DNA of 34,969 nt, taken from the NCBI GenBank assembly GCA_029245125.1, contig JAQWPZ010000105.1:1-34969 (forward strand). Reading direction: 5' to 3'. Positions 1 to 8,062 of this stretch are shown piece by piece. The translations under genes and the position numbers were made by a program. Within the stretch, counting starts at the first letter, position 1. Every line of letters begins with the position of its first letter. Source of the stretch: Rubripirellula sp. (lineage in GTDB: Bacteria; Planctomycetota; Planctomycetia; Pirellulales; Pirellulaceae). A model generated the notes under the pieces. It was not told where the DNA came from. It did not search any database and saw only the letters and a list, made by a program, of their open reading frames with translations.

Positions 1-345
1 ATGGATCAAATCGGGCATGGATCAATGGTTTCTTGGCATACATGGTGGCATTCCACCTTCTCAGGCATTCCACCTTGTCAGGTTTTCGGTCCAATTTCGA
101 CCGCCGAGGCGCTTCCGGCATTTGAGCGACGGATGAGAACGCCCCTTGGCTGCGATGGCCTTTGTCTGCGATACTCTCGAATCTCACAAGCAATGAAAGC
201 CTTTCCAACCGTGGTTTGAAGGCTCGGCAACCAGGTAGAACGGTGCCTGAAGGCGGCCGAGCCAACCCGCGGACGACACGTCCGTGCCCAATGATGACAG
301 ATTCGCATTGACCTCTCTATTGGACGGTATCAGGAAACAAACCAA
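1..345. other. Non-coding stretch at the left edge
   Basis: I find no gene I can support here. Open frames on both strands are short, give compositionally odd peptides, and resemble nothing I know. The stretch contains a 17-bp tandem duplication (listed separately) and a repeated ATGGATCAA word at 1-9 and 18-26. The last 40 bases should contain the promoter and leader of the gene starting at 346. An AGGA at about 331 lies rather far from that ATG. Confidence 0.5.
47..80. repeat. 17-bp tandem duplication
   Basis: Two adjacent copies of a 17-bp unit beginning GGCATTCCACCTT, at 47-63 and 64-80, differ at one base. It is one of many short tandem duplications in this window. Confidence 0.85.
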
Positions 346-1260
346 ATGTTAAAGAATTTTTCTCCCAGCGCTCTGGGTATCAACGGTCGGCAAAGTGAGC
401 TGATTGAGTTAGCCCTGACCTACGGCTTTACCGGCATGGACATCGACATGCACGACATGTTGCGCCGTAGCCAGCGGACTGACACGGAAGATGCATCGAA
501 GTATCTGCGTGCTGCAAATATCTTGATTGGTGGGTTCAACTTGGGTGTTGACCTCGATTCGGATGAAGACAATTTCACCAGTCAGGTTGGAAGCTTGCAT
601 CCGCTGGCTGACTTGGCGAAGGAACTTGAAGCCACTCGCTGCTTCATTCGACTACCGGCTGCAACCGATCGTTTGCCCTACCACGAGTACTTCGAGGCAC
701 AGGGTGCACGACTGACGCAAATCGCCGAAGTCCTGTCGCCTCGAGGCATTCAGTTGGGCGTCGGATTTTCCGCAGGCAAAGAACTTGAGGAAGGAAAAGA
801 GTTTCCTTTCGTGCGAAATGTCGAAGGGTTCTTAGCCTTGATCGAATCGGTGAAGGCCGATGGTGTAGGTTGCTTGATTGATACTTGGGATTGGGTCGTT
901 GGCGATGGTGCGATGGATCAGCTCAGCGAGTTGAAATGCGAGCAGATTGTCGGCGTCCGATTGGGTTCGGTACCCGAGGACGTTGATCTAGCCAAAGCGG
1001 AGACCGCTGATCGTGTGCTGCCAGAAAAAGAAGGAGCACTCAACCACGTTGAATTGGTGAAGCATTTGGCCTCAATCGGCTTTAGTGGTCCGCTCAGTCC
1101 GAGTGCTGCCAGCAAGAGCTACAAAGGGCAAACTCGCGAGAGTATCGTGCAGCGAGCTCAGCAAGCGGTTGACCTGATCTCCCGCGAAGCCGAGTTGCCA
1201 GTCGCTCCATTGCCGATGGAGTTAATCGAAGATATCCCTTACGAGACCGACTCGGTCTAA
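346..1260 (+). CDS. Sugar phosphate isomerase/epimerase-like TIM-barrel protein
   Basis: A 304-residue protein, probably cytoplasmic, with no signal peptide. Its pattern fits the xylose-isomerase-like TIM barrel (AP endonuclease 2 fold). The N-terminus reads ALGINGRQSELIELALTYGF followed by GMDID, typical of a first strand and helix that classify an organism's sugar-binding barrel. Later segments IQLGVGFS, GCLIDTWDW and the C-terminal GFSGPLSPS resemble successive beta strands carrying acidic and polar ligands. Planctomycetes carry many such paralogues, often near sugar or inositol catabolism genes. No such partner is adjacent here, so the substrate is unknown. The ATG at 346 is the first in frame after non-coding DNA; a weak AGGA lies 11 bases upstream. 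The fold call is fairly secure, the reaction is not. Confidence 0.75.
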   Translation: MLKNFSPSALGINGRQSELIELALTYGFTGMDIDMHDMLRRSQRTDTEDASKYLRAANILIGGFNLGVDLDSDEDNFTSQVGSLHPLADLAKELEATRCFIRLPAATDRLPYHEYFEAQGARLTQIAEVLSPRGIQLGVGFSAGKELEEGKEFPFVRNVEGFLALIESVKADGVGCLIDTWDWVVGDGAMDQLSELKCEQIVGVRLGSVPEDVDLAKAETADRVLPEKEGALNHVELVKHLASIGFSGPLSPSAASKSYKGQTRESIVQRAQQAVDLISREAELPVAPLPMELIEDIPYETDSV

Positions 1261-1333
1261 TTCTTGGGGATCACGACAACCTGCGTGGTGGTGTCCGGAA
1301 ACCGATTTCTGGTTCCGGACATCGACCGCAGCG

Positions 1334-2509
1334 TTAGTCTCTTTTTTCTCGGGCGACCCATTGATGGCTTGTCGCGCGGTAGATCGGATCACCGCCCATT
1401 TGATCGCTAATTGCATCTACGATTTGGTCGATGTCACGCTGTTCGTGGGGCTTCGACTCAAATAGGGACAATTGCTGCGGGGCATCATTTTCCGTCAGCG
1501 ACCCTAACGAAACTCCGATCTGTCGGACGGGCCGCGGCTGACGACCGCGCATCGTGTTGAGCAACTCGGTAGCGATCGATGCGATCTTGTCCGTCGAGTC
1601 TGTTGGCTGAGCGAGTTTTTGAGTGTGTGAGAAAGTCTGGAAATCCTCACGACGATATTTCAGCGATACGCTGCGGGTTTGTCGTCCATTGCGGCGGAGC
1701 CGTCGAGCAACCTGTTGACTCAAATGGCTGACCGCTGCGTTCAGCATATTTTCATCAGAGATGTCTTCGTTGAACGTTCGTTCATGGCTGATCTGCTTCG
1801 CGCGATGGTCTGGAACAACTTTTCGAGGGTCGATGCCGTTGGCTAAACGCCACAGGTGCTCGCCCCAACGCCCGAACTTTTGTTTCAAAACATCCGCATC
1901 AAAAACACGGATGTCACCAATTCGAGTTAGGTTTAATCGTTGCAGTTTATCTCGGCCGACGCGGCCAACACCCCACAACCGGGAAACAGGGAGTGGATCG
2001 AGAAAATCTCGCAGCCCTTCTTCGCTGACCTGAACGAAGCCATCTGGTTTGTTGAGGTCGCTCGCGATCTTGGCAACAAATTTTAGTGGTGCAATCCCGA
2101 CACTAGCAGTCAGGCCAAGCTCTGAACGGATTGTCTGTTTGATCGATTTGCCGATTGTCTCGGGGAGGCCATGTAGACGAATACTCCCTGAAACGTCCAG
2201 GAAAGCTTCGTCCAGCGAGAGTGGCTGCACCAGCGGCGTGTAACGCTGGAAAATCTCGCGTACTTGCCGGCCAACCTCCGCGTAGTGTTGCATTCGACTG
2301 CTGATAAAAATTGCTTCGGGGCAAAGTTCAGCAGCGCGACGACCTGGCATTGCACTTTGGATACCGAAACGCCGTGCCTCGTAGCTCGCTGCCATCACGA
2401 CGCCGCGTTGGGAGCTGCCGCCCACAACCACCGGACGACCTCGCAGTTCGGGGTGATCCCGTTGCTCGATCGCCGCGTAAAAAGCGTCCATGTCGACGTG
2501 CAGAATCAT
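1334..2509 (-). CDS. dinB: DNA polymerase IV (Y-family translesion polymerase)
   Basis: A 391-residue Y-family polymerase, close to the usual DinB length. The start MILHVDMDAFYAAIE carries the first metal-binding aspartates (D6, D8), and Y11 sits at the steric-gate position. SLDEAFLDV supplies the catalytic D100-E101 pair. A helix-hairpin-helix segment (LWGVGRVGRDKL) and the little-finger domain follow. Near the C-terminus QQLSLF (about residues 345-350) matches the sliding-clamp binding motif, so the protein should work at stalled forks with the beta clamp. It is translated downstream of, and overlaps by 4 bases (ATGA), the HAD phosphatase gene, which suggests translational coupling. No LexA-type operator is evident upstream. 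Identity is very secure. Confidence 0.96.
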   Translation of the reverse strand: MILHVDMDAFYAAIEQRDHPELRGRPVVVGGSSQRGVVMAASYEARRFGIQSAMPGRRAAELCPEAIFISSRMQHYAEVGRQVREIFQRYTPLVQPLSLDEAFLDVSGSIRLHGLPETIGKSIKQTIRSELGLTASVGIAPLKFVAKIASDLNKPDGFVQVSEEGLRDFLDPLPVSRLWGVGRVGRDKLQRLNLTRIGDIRVFDADVLKQKFGRWGEHLWRLANGIDPRKVVPDHRAKQISHERTFNEDISDENMLNAAVSHLSQQVARRLRRNGRQTRSVSLKYRREDFQTFSHTQKLAQPTDSTDKIASIATELLNTMRGRQPRPVRQIGVSLGSLTENDAPQQLSLFESKPHEQRDIDQIVDAISDQMGGDPIYRATSHQWVAREKRD

Positions 2510-3183
2510 GTTGCTGTAAGGAGGTCGTGGATCGCATTGGCATCAGCGAAATCATCGCAGACAGCGGATGGGTTTTCTGATTCAAGCGTGACTCGATCGT
2601 AGGAGCCGGTGCAAACAGCGACGACTCTGGCACCGATTGCATGTCCACATCGAATGTCGTGTGGTGTATCTCCGATGACAATCATTTCCGTCAGGTGTTG
2701 CTCTCCATGGCGATTGCGGAGTTCAGCGGCAGTCCGTCGAGCAAGATCCTCACGTTTGACATCGTGGTCTCCCCCGAATACGCCTTGGAAATAATGAGAC
2801 AGCCCGAAATGATTCAATTTATGAGTTGCGGTCTCTTCGAGGTTTCCGGTCATTGCATAACAAAGGTGGTCGGGTTGCGTGACAATTTTGTCTAGCAGCT
2901 CGATCACGCCAGGCAAGACTTCACCCCCACGCCGAGCAAGCACGTCGGGTAGGTAGGTGGAATATCGCTCCGAGAGGCGAGTTTGGTTTCGCTGAGAAGT
3001 CGAAAGCCGGTTTCTTTCCAGCAATTCGCTAAACAAGGAACGGTCAGTGCGTCCGGCGAAGCTGATCGAAACGTCTGCTGAAGTCAGGTCAAATTCATCG
3101 GTCAAAGCAGCCTCCAGAGCCGCTTTTCCACCGTCGTCCGTCACCAGCAAGGTGCCATCGATGTCAAAAAGAAGAGCTCGCAT
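2506..3183 (-). CDS. HAD-family phosphatase (phosphoglycolate phosphatase/beta-PGM-like)
   Basis: A 225-residue HAD hydrolase. Motif I is LLFDIDGTLL (nucleophile D7, acid/base D9), a helical cap follows (ISFAGRTDRSLF is typical of the Gph/PGM branch), and motif IV is VIGDTPHDIRCG. These place it among small-molecule phosphatases such as phosphoglycolate phosphatase; the exact substrate cannot be read. It is first in a two-gene minus-strand unit, and its TGA overlaps the dinB start by 4 bases. If the substrate is phosphoglycolate, which arises from oxidative DNA strand breaks, pairing with a translesion polymerase would make sense, but that is inference. The start is the ATG at 3183. Confidence 0.88.
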   Translation of the reverse strand: MRALLFDIDGTLLVTDDGGKAALEAALTDEFDLTSADVSISFAGRTDRSLFSELLERNRLSTSQRNQTRLSERYSTYLPDVLARRGGEVLPGVIELLDKIVTQPDHLCYAMTGNLEETATHKLNHFGLSHYFQGVFGGDHDVKREDLARRTAAELRNRHGEQHLTEMIVIGDTPHDIRCGHAIGARVVAVCTGSYDRVTLESENPSAVCDDFADANAIHDLLTAT

Positions 3184-3332
3184 TCCGCAATTATCTCGTT
3201 TTGCTGCTGTTGAGTTAGGTCCGTCAGGAGCCGTTTTGGTCTGATCGCTTGGACGGCGGCTACGAAGCTCTTTGCCATCACTGCTACACTGTGACGAATC
3301 TCAACTCCGTTTCAAAGGTGTGTCACCTCATC

Positions 3333-4130
3333 ATGCCCGCTGTTTCCACCCCACCCGAATCCACCTCTTCTCCCGCCGAGGAGGTAGTCGATAAGAGCAA
3401 TTTTCGCGTCAGGGAGATGTTTCGTCAGATAGCACCCCGTTATGACACGATGAATCACCTCCTTTCGCTGAATGTCGACCGCTACTGGCGTTGGCGCGCC
3501 GTGCGAAAACTACGGATTAAACCTGGGGTCCCAGTTTTGGACACCTGCACGGGTACCGGTGATTTGGCACTGGCGATTTCGAATGCCGGTGCGGGGGACG
3601 TTGAGGTTGTAGGTAGCGATTTTTGTCATGCGATGCTCGAGATCGCAGACCGCAAAGCGATGCAGCATCAGCACTCTGACGGCATTCAATTTCTGGAAGC
3701 TGATTCGCAGGCGCTGCCATTTGCCGAGCAGTCATTTCAGTGCGTGACGGTTGCCTTCGGGTTGAGAAATGTCGCCGACACGGATCGTGGGCTTAGCGAG
3801 ATGTTTCGTGTATGCAAACCGGGCGGGCAGGTCATGGTGCTGGAATTCGCTCGGCCTCGCCTCTGGGGACTACGTCAAATCTATGGGTTTTATTTTCAAC
3901 ACGTGCTCCCAAAAATTGGACAGTGGTTCGCGCGGAACGACAAATCAGCCTACCAATATTTACCCGAGTCTGTCGGGCAGTTCCCCGATGGGGAAGCACT
4001 CGCGGTGAAGATGCGTGCCGCTGGATTGGCCGATGTTCGCTACACTTCGCTAACCTTGGGTGTGGCGATGATCTACGAGGGTACCCGCCCTGCAAACGAG
4101 ACGCCTGGCAACTCGGTAGCGTCGCCATGA
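3333..4130 (+). CDS. ubiE: Demethylmenaquinone methyltransferase (UbiE/MenG)
   Basis: SAM-dependent C-methyltransferase that makes the last step of menaquinone synthesis. The signature [20 protein letters not shown] followed by YWRW is the classic UbiE start. The SAM-binding motif I is [12 protein letters not shown], and FGLRNV plus the C-terminal [11 protein letters not shown] complete the family pattern. The frame is open from 3249, but the upstream residues do not look like UbiE. I therefore place the start at the ATG at 3333 (265 residues), with AAAGGTG about 12 bases upstream. The stop codon overlaps the ATG of the next gene (ubiX) by 4 bases, so the two are probably co-translated. Whether the upstream menaquinone route is classical or futalosine cannot be told from this window. 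Confidence 0.95.
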   Translation: MPAVSTPPESTSSPAEEVVDKSNFRVREMFRQIAPRYDTMNHLLSLNVDRYWRWRAVRKLRIKPGVPVLDTCTGTGDLALAISNAGAGDVEVVGSDFCHAMLEIADRKAMQHQHSDGIQFLEADSQALPFAEQSFQCVTVAFGLRNVADTDRGLSEMFRVCKPGGQVMVLEFARPRLWGLRQIYGFYFQHVLPKIGQWFARNDKSAYQYLPESVGQFPDGEALAVKMRAAGLADVRYTSLTLGVAMIYEGTRPANETPGNSVASP

Positions 4131-4801
4131 CAAGTGTCCCAAAGAATGACTCTTCGCTACCTCTGGTGGTCGCGATCACCGGCGCCAGCGGGGCTGTCTA
4201 TGCAGTGAGATTGCTCCAATTATTGACGCAAGCGGATCGCGACATTCACCTCACGGTGAGCCCGAGCGGTGCGGCGGTCATCCTTCAAGAGCTAGGTTTC
4301 CAGTTCGATCTCAGCCAGCCCGATCTCGAGCAATTGTTTGGCCACGTTTCACCATGGAGTAAATCCAGCGGTGTCAGGAATTTGGCTGAGAGCGCGGCTG
4401 ACTCAGCCGCCAGTTGCGTGCACTACCACTGCCACGACGATTTTATGACGCCGATTGCAAGCGGTTCATTCCAAACGTCTGCGATGGTCGTCTGCCCCTG
4501 CAGTGGCAGCACGCTTAGCGGGATCGCCCGTGCTGCGTCATCCAATCTCGTTCAAAGAGCCGCCGAAGTGCATCTTAAGGAACAACGCAAACTAGTCTTG
4601 GTTCCTCGCGAGACACCGCTCAGCGTTCTGCAGCTCGAAAATATGCATCGTTTGGCAGCCTCGGGGGCTGTGCTGTTGCCTGCGATGCCGGGATGGTACC
4701 ACGGTGTTCAGGACCTTGACTCGTTAGTTAATTTTGTCGTCAGCCGAATTCTCGATCAGCTTTCCATCGACAATGAGGTCATGCAGCGCTGGGGTGGTTA
4801 A
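4127..4801 (+). CDS. ubiX: Flavin prenyltransferase UbiX
   Basis: A 224-residue UbiX-type enzyme, which prenylates FMN to make the cofactor of UbiD-family decarboxylases. [20 protein letters not shown] (residues 11-30) is the Rossmann start with the GASGA flavin loop. Later come [32 protein letters not shown] and the C-terminal [11 protein letters not shown], all in the family order. The frame is open upstream to 3812 inside ubiE. The ATG at 4127, overlapping the ubiE stop as ATGA, gives the normal length. Co-location with ubiE points to quinone biosynthesis; the UbiD partner is not in this window. A slightly longer than usual segment between the flavin loop and CPCS (about residues 75-110) is the only oddity. 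Confidence 0.93.
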   Translation: MTSVPKNDSSLPLVVAITGASGAVYAVRLLQLLTQADRDIHLTVSPSGAAVILQELGFQFDLSQPDLEQLFGHVSPWSKSSGVRNLAESAADSAASCVHYHCHDDFMTPIASGSFQTSAMVVCPCSGSTLSGIARAASSNLVQRAAEVHLKEQRKLVLVPRETPLSVLQLENMHRLAASGAVLLPAMPGWYHGVQDLDSLVNFVVSRILDQLSIDNEVMQRWGG

Positions 4802-4853
4802 GATTTGTACGCGTGATCTAGACCATTCATGAGAAACCTTTGCAGGTAACCTG

Positions 4854-5819
4854 ATGTATCGAACGCTCGGATCAATTCTTAGTTCCGTCTTTGCTGTTGT
4901 TGCCCTCGCGCAGTCTCCTGAGGCGAAAGCCCCTTCCGCTCGGTATTCGCCGAAAGTAGTGATCTCTCATCCGTTTGATGCGATCACTGATCCCAAAATC
5001 GTTTCTGCTGCCGAGGCCGGTATCGCAGCGAACGAGCTGGTGATCGGTGTCACGGTGAATGGTCAGTCGCGTGCCTACCCGATCAATCAGCTGACTGGTC
5101 CGCGGCGTGAGATCATTAACGACACTTTGGGGGGAACCACGATTGCCGCGACGTGGTGACACCTCTGTTACAACGGCGTCGTGTACGTCCGAGAGTTGGA
5201 GCAACGAACGCTGACATTGCGGGTTTCTGGAAAGCTGTGGATGCGCAGCTTGGTGATGAGTGATCTAGAGACAGGTACTGAGTGGTCGCATTTGTTGGGC
5301 CGTGGAATGTCTGGTCAACTGGAGGGCGAGTTTCTCACGCCAATCGTTTCGGACATGTTGACTTGGTCCGCGTGGCGAAAGCGGTTTCCCAACACGACAG
5401 CACTAGAGATGTCCCGTACGTCCCGACGGTTCACCAAAGAGTTGTATGCCGATCCCGAACAATATGTCTTTGGCTTTGACGTTGATGGCAAATCGTACAT
5501 GATTTCGATGGAGAGATTGATCGAGAGTCCGGTGCAGTCGTTTGTGCTGAACGGGCAGAACATTCTGTTGACGTTTGATCGCGAGGGATCAGTGGTGCGT
5601 CGGTTCGACTCAAGTGTTGCAGGACGCTTGCTAACGTTTCAACACGAGCAAAGCTGGATCATGCGAGATAAACAGACCAATTCGGCGTGGGATTTGCGGG
5701 ACGGGGCGGCCATATCGGGGGATTTCAATGGTCGGCGTCTTGAGCAACGAGTCGGCATTATGTCATTTCGAAAAGCTTGGATTCGCTTTCACGCCGACGT
5801 GTCAGAGCCAGAGCTTTGA
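4854..5819 (+). CDS. DUF3179-family exported protein with in-frame TGA at its CxxC cysteine (possible selenoprotein)
   Basis: Read through one TGA (5157-5159), this is a 321-residue protein. A signal-peptide-like start is followed by the DUF3179 core (ELVIGVTVNGQSRAYPINQL, then IINDTLGGTTIAATW). The TGA is codon 102 and is followed in the same frame by HLCYNGVVYVREL. The family normally has a Cys-x-Leu-Cys type motif here, so the TGA replaces its first cysteine, giving U102-H-L-C105. The frame stays open for 219 more codons and keeps family features (GKLWMRSLVMSDLETGTEWSHL without the usual break). Short hairpins can be drawn 16-20 bases past the TGA. Either selenocysteine insertion or a Cys-to-stop mutation would explain this. 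The start ATG at 4854 has AGGT seven bases upstream. The 3' end overlaps the convergent kinase gene by 31 bases. Confidence 0.75.
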
Positions 5820-7726
5820 GGAAATGACGTGCCGTCGGTTGGCCGGTGGTGCCGATGTCGGCTGAGCGTCACGAAAATTGTTCGTTCCATGCGGTGTGCC
5901 GTAAGGCCTTGTTTCGAAACGAATGTGTCCGCTCCAGCGGCGAGAGTTTGCACGCTCATTTCATTTTTGTTCATACCCGTGAGTACCACCAACGGTATGT
6001 CCGCAAACGATTGGCGGAAACGCTTTACCGTTTCGACACCAGTACTGTCTGGCAGCGTCAGGTCCAGCAGTACCAAGCCTATCTCCAGCTCGTTGCAGAT
6101 TTCAATTCCGTTCGCAAGTGAACTCGCTTGATGGATATTGAGCGAGGAATTGGAACGCCGCAGCATTTCGATGGTGAAGATCATGTCTGTTTTGCTGTCT
6201 TCGATTACCAGCACATTGATCTCATCTAAATCAATAACCTTGCCCGTCTTTTTTAGTGTTGTCTCGATCTCATTACTTAATTCATCGCAGGAGGCGTGGC
6301 GTTTCGTCGGGTCGTAGGAAACCGTCTTCCGAAAGACGTTGTACAGTTCCTCCGGCATGCATTTCTTATCGAGCGAATTGAATTGACGATGAACCAAGAG
6401 GTTTTCAAATTGTTGCGAAAACGTTTTTCCTTTTAAGCGTTCTCTACCAGTCAGCAGGTAATACCAAGTCGCACCCAAACCATAAATATCTGACTGAATA
6501 TTGGCGTTTGCAAGTGAGCGTGCCTGCTCTGGCGCCATGAAGGGAAGTGTTCCGGCTAGGTGACCGTCCTCGGTTTGGAAACGATAGACACTATCGGTAT
6601 GTTCTGCTTCAGAATCTCCCATTGCAGCCAAACCAAAGTCAACCAATTTGAGCACTCCACCTCCACTGAGAATCATGTTGCCAGGTTTGAGGTCTCGATG
6701 AATCAATTTTCGTTGGTGTGCGTGAGACAACGCGCGGGATGCTTGGAGGATGTAGTTCGTTGCCTCCTGCCAGTCGAGTGGGCCAGACTCTCGAACCCGC
6801 ACGTACAAGTCGGGGCCAGCGAGCAGTTCCATCGTGATGAATGGCAGCCCCCGGAATTCACCAACTTCGTAAGCGGTGACAATGTTGGGGTGTGCCAGTT
6901 GTCGCACGACATGCATCTCACGACGAAAGCGATCGCTGACTCGCATGTTGTGGAGGATTTTGATCGCGGCGGGTTGACCGCTATCGTCATGCCCGCGGTA
7001 GACGTAGCCTTCACCGCCACGTCCGAGCGGTTCTTCGACCACAAAGCGACCAATTTGGGTTCCACTTGGCAAGCAAGAGGCAAAGTCAGCTGCGAGTCCG
7101 CGTTCCTCAAGAAGTCGCATCTCGTCAGCGATCATTTTCATCTGAGCATCGGTAAATCTGCCTGTGTCGTAAAGCCGTTGGAGAGCCGGTTCGACATAGT
7201 CTCGGGTCTCGCCGGCATCTAGAGCGAACTGGACAGGCTCTTTTTTACGGCGGTGATGCGTGGCGCTGATGGCCGTCTCGTGGTCGTGATGGACGTCGTT
7301 GAATGAAAATTCCAAGAGGTCGTCGACATCGATTCCAATTTGAGTCTGTGATTCGAGCGAGTCTGGAGCGTTAGTAAATGTTGTTTTTGGTTCTTTGCGA
7401 CTCGTTGAGGCCGTTTGAAAAGGCAAGCGGGTGTTGGGGCCCAGGGATAACGCGAGAAGTGCCAAGCAGAGACATCCTGCCAGGCGATCGAACCACTGCC
7501 AGGGTTGGTCGATGTGAGCGACCAATGGAAGCAGCAAGGTCAAGCCGATCACCGAAATCGCCGCGTAGAAATGGCGTTTCGGAAGCGAGCAACCCGCGAT
7601 AGCGGCCGCCACGTAGAGCATTCCAAACGTGCGCGATTCAGTCTGCGTGAAATCGAACGCGATTGCAGCCAAATAGAGGACGATCAGAACAAACCAAGAT
7701 GCTTTTTGATTCAACGATGTTTCCAC
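5789..7726 (-). CDS. Membrane Ser/Thr protein kinase with C-terminal receiver domain
   Basis: A 645-residue three-part fusion. Residues 12-95 hold about four hydrophobic segments (FVLIVLYLAAIAF, MLYVAAAIAG, AAISVIGLTLLLPLVA, LCLALLALSL). Residues 229-490 are a Hanks-type kinase: glycine loop LGRGGEGYVY, K256 in AAIKIL, HRDLKPGN (D345), DFG (D363) and the APE equivalent FMAPEQA. Residues 502-620 are a CheY-like receiver with acidic E509-D510, phospho-acceptor D555 in LLDLTLPDS, T583 and K605. The kinase looks catalytically complete and so does the receiver. An inference is that two-component phosphorylation gates Ser/Thr phosphorylation. The start is GTG at 7726. The receiver resembles that of the histidine kinase at 23943-25577. 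Confidence 0.93.
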   Translation of the reverse strand: METSLNQKASWFVLIVLYLAAIAFDFTQTESRTFGMLYVAAAIAGCSLPKRHFYAAISVIGLTLLLPLVAHIDQPWQWFDRLAGCLCLALLALSLGPNTRLPFQTASTSRKEPKTTFTNAPDSLESQTQIGIDVDDLLEFSFNDVHHDHETAISATHHRRKKEPVQFALDAGETRDYVEPALQRLYDTGRFTDAQMKMIADEMRLLEERGLAADFASCLPSGTQIGRFVVEEPLGRGGEGYVYRGHDDSGQPAAIKILHNMRVSDRFRREMHVVRQLAHPNIVTAYEVGEFRGLPFITMELLAGPDLYVRVRESGPLDWQEATNYILQASRALSHAHQRKLIHRDLKPGNMILSGGGVLKLVDFGLAAMGDSEAEHTDSVYRFQTEDGHLAGTLPFMAPEQARSLANANIQSDIYGLGATWYYLLTGRERLKGKTFSQQFENLLVHRQFNSLDKKCMPEELYNVFRKTVSYDPTKRHASCDELSNEIETTLKKTGKVIDLDEINVLVIEDSKTDMIFTIEMLRRSNSSLNIHQASSLANGIEICNELEIGLVLLDLTLPDSTGVETVKRFRQSFADIPLVVLTGMNKNEMSVQTLAAGADTFVSKQGLTAHRMERTIFVTLSRHRHHRPTDGTSFPQSSGSDTSA

Positions 7727-8062
7727 GGATCATCTGGAATCGTCTTCCGTGCCGTCGGGATACCAGATTGGTTGAGAGCGTAAATAAAGAGTGCTGCGGT
7801 AATTCTTGGGAATCAGATCCATGCCACCCCGTCAGGGTGTTCCATTGTAGCACTGGTGGCGGTGGGAGGGTTGCGGATTTTTGCGTGCGACTGGAAAGTT
7901 CGCGTGTTGGTGTGAATTTCACGCCGTCGAGCAGTTTTGAGCCGAAAAAAAGTAATATTCGGAACCACTGGGTATGATCCGGGTTGAATCGCCGTGACCG
8001 CTGACCTGGAAACTTCTTGGGGCAGTCATTTTCACCCTTCCCCAGAATGAACAGGTTCCTCG
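7727..8062. other. Divergent intergenic region
   Basis: About 340 bases between two divergently transcribed genes, so it should hold both promoters. I see no convincing gene, paired promoter boxes or operator. The AAAAAAAGTAATATTCGG stretch near 7947-7963 is the most AT-rich part and a plausible promoter area for the rightward gene, but this is weak. Confidence 0.4.

Noticed and set aside
5157..5159. Reassignment of TGA to a sense codon in the whole genome
   Set aside because: Many intact genes here end in TGA at the expected length (for example 4128-4130, 5817-5819 and the HAD gene at 2506), so TGA is a working stop.
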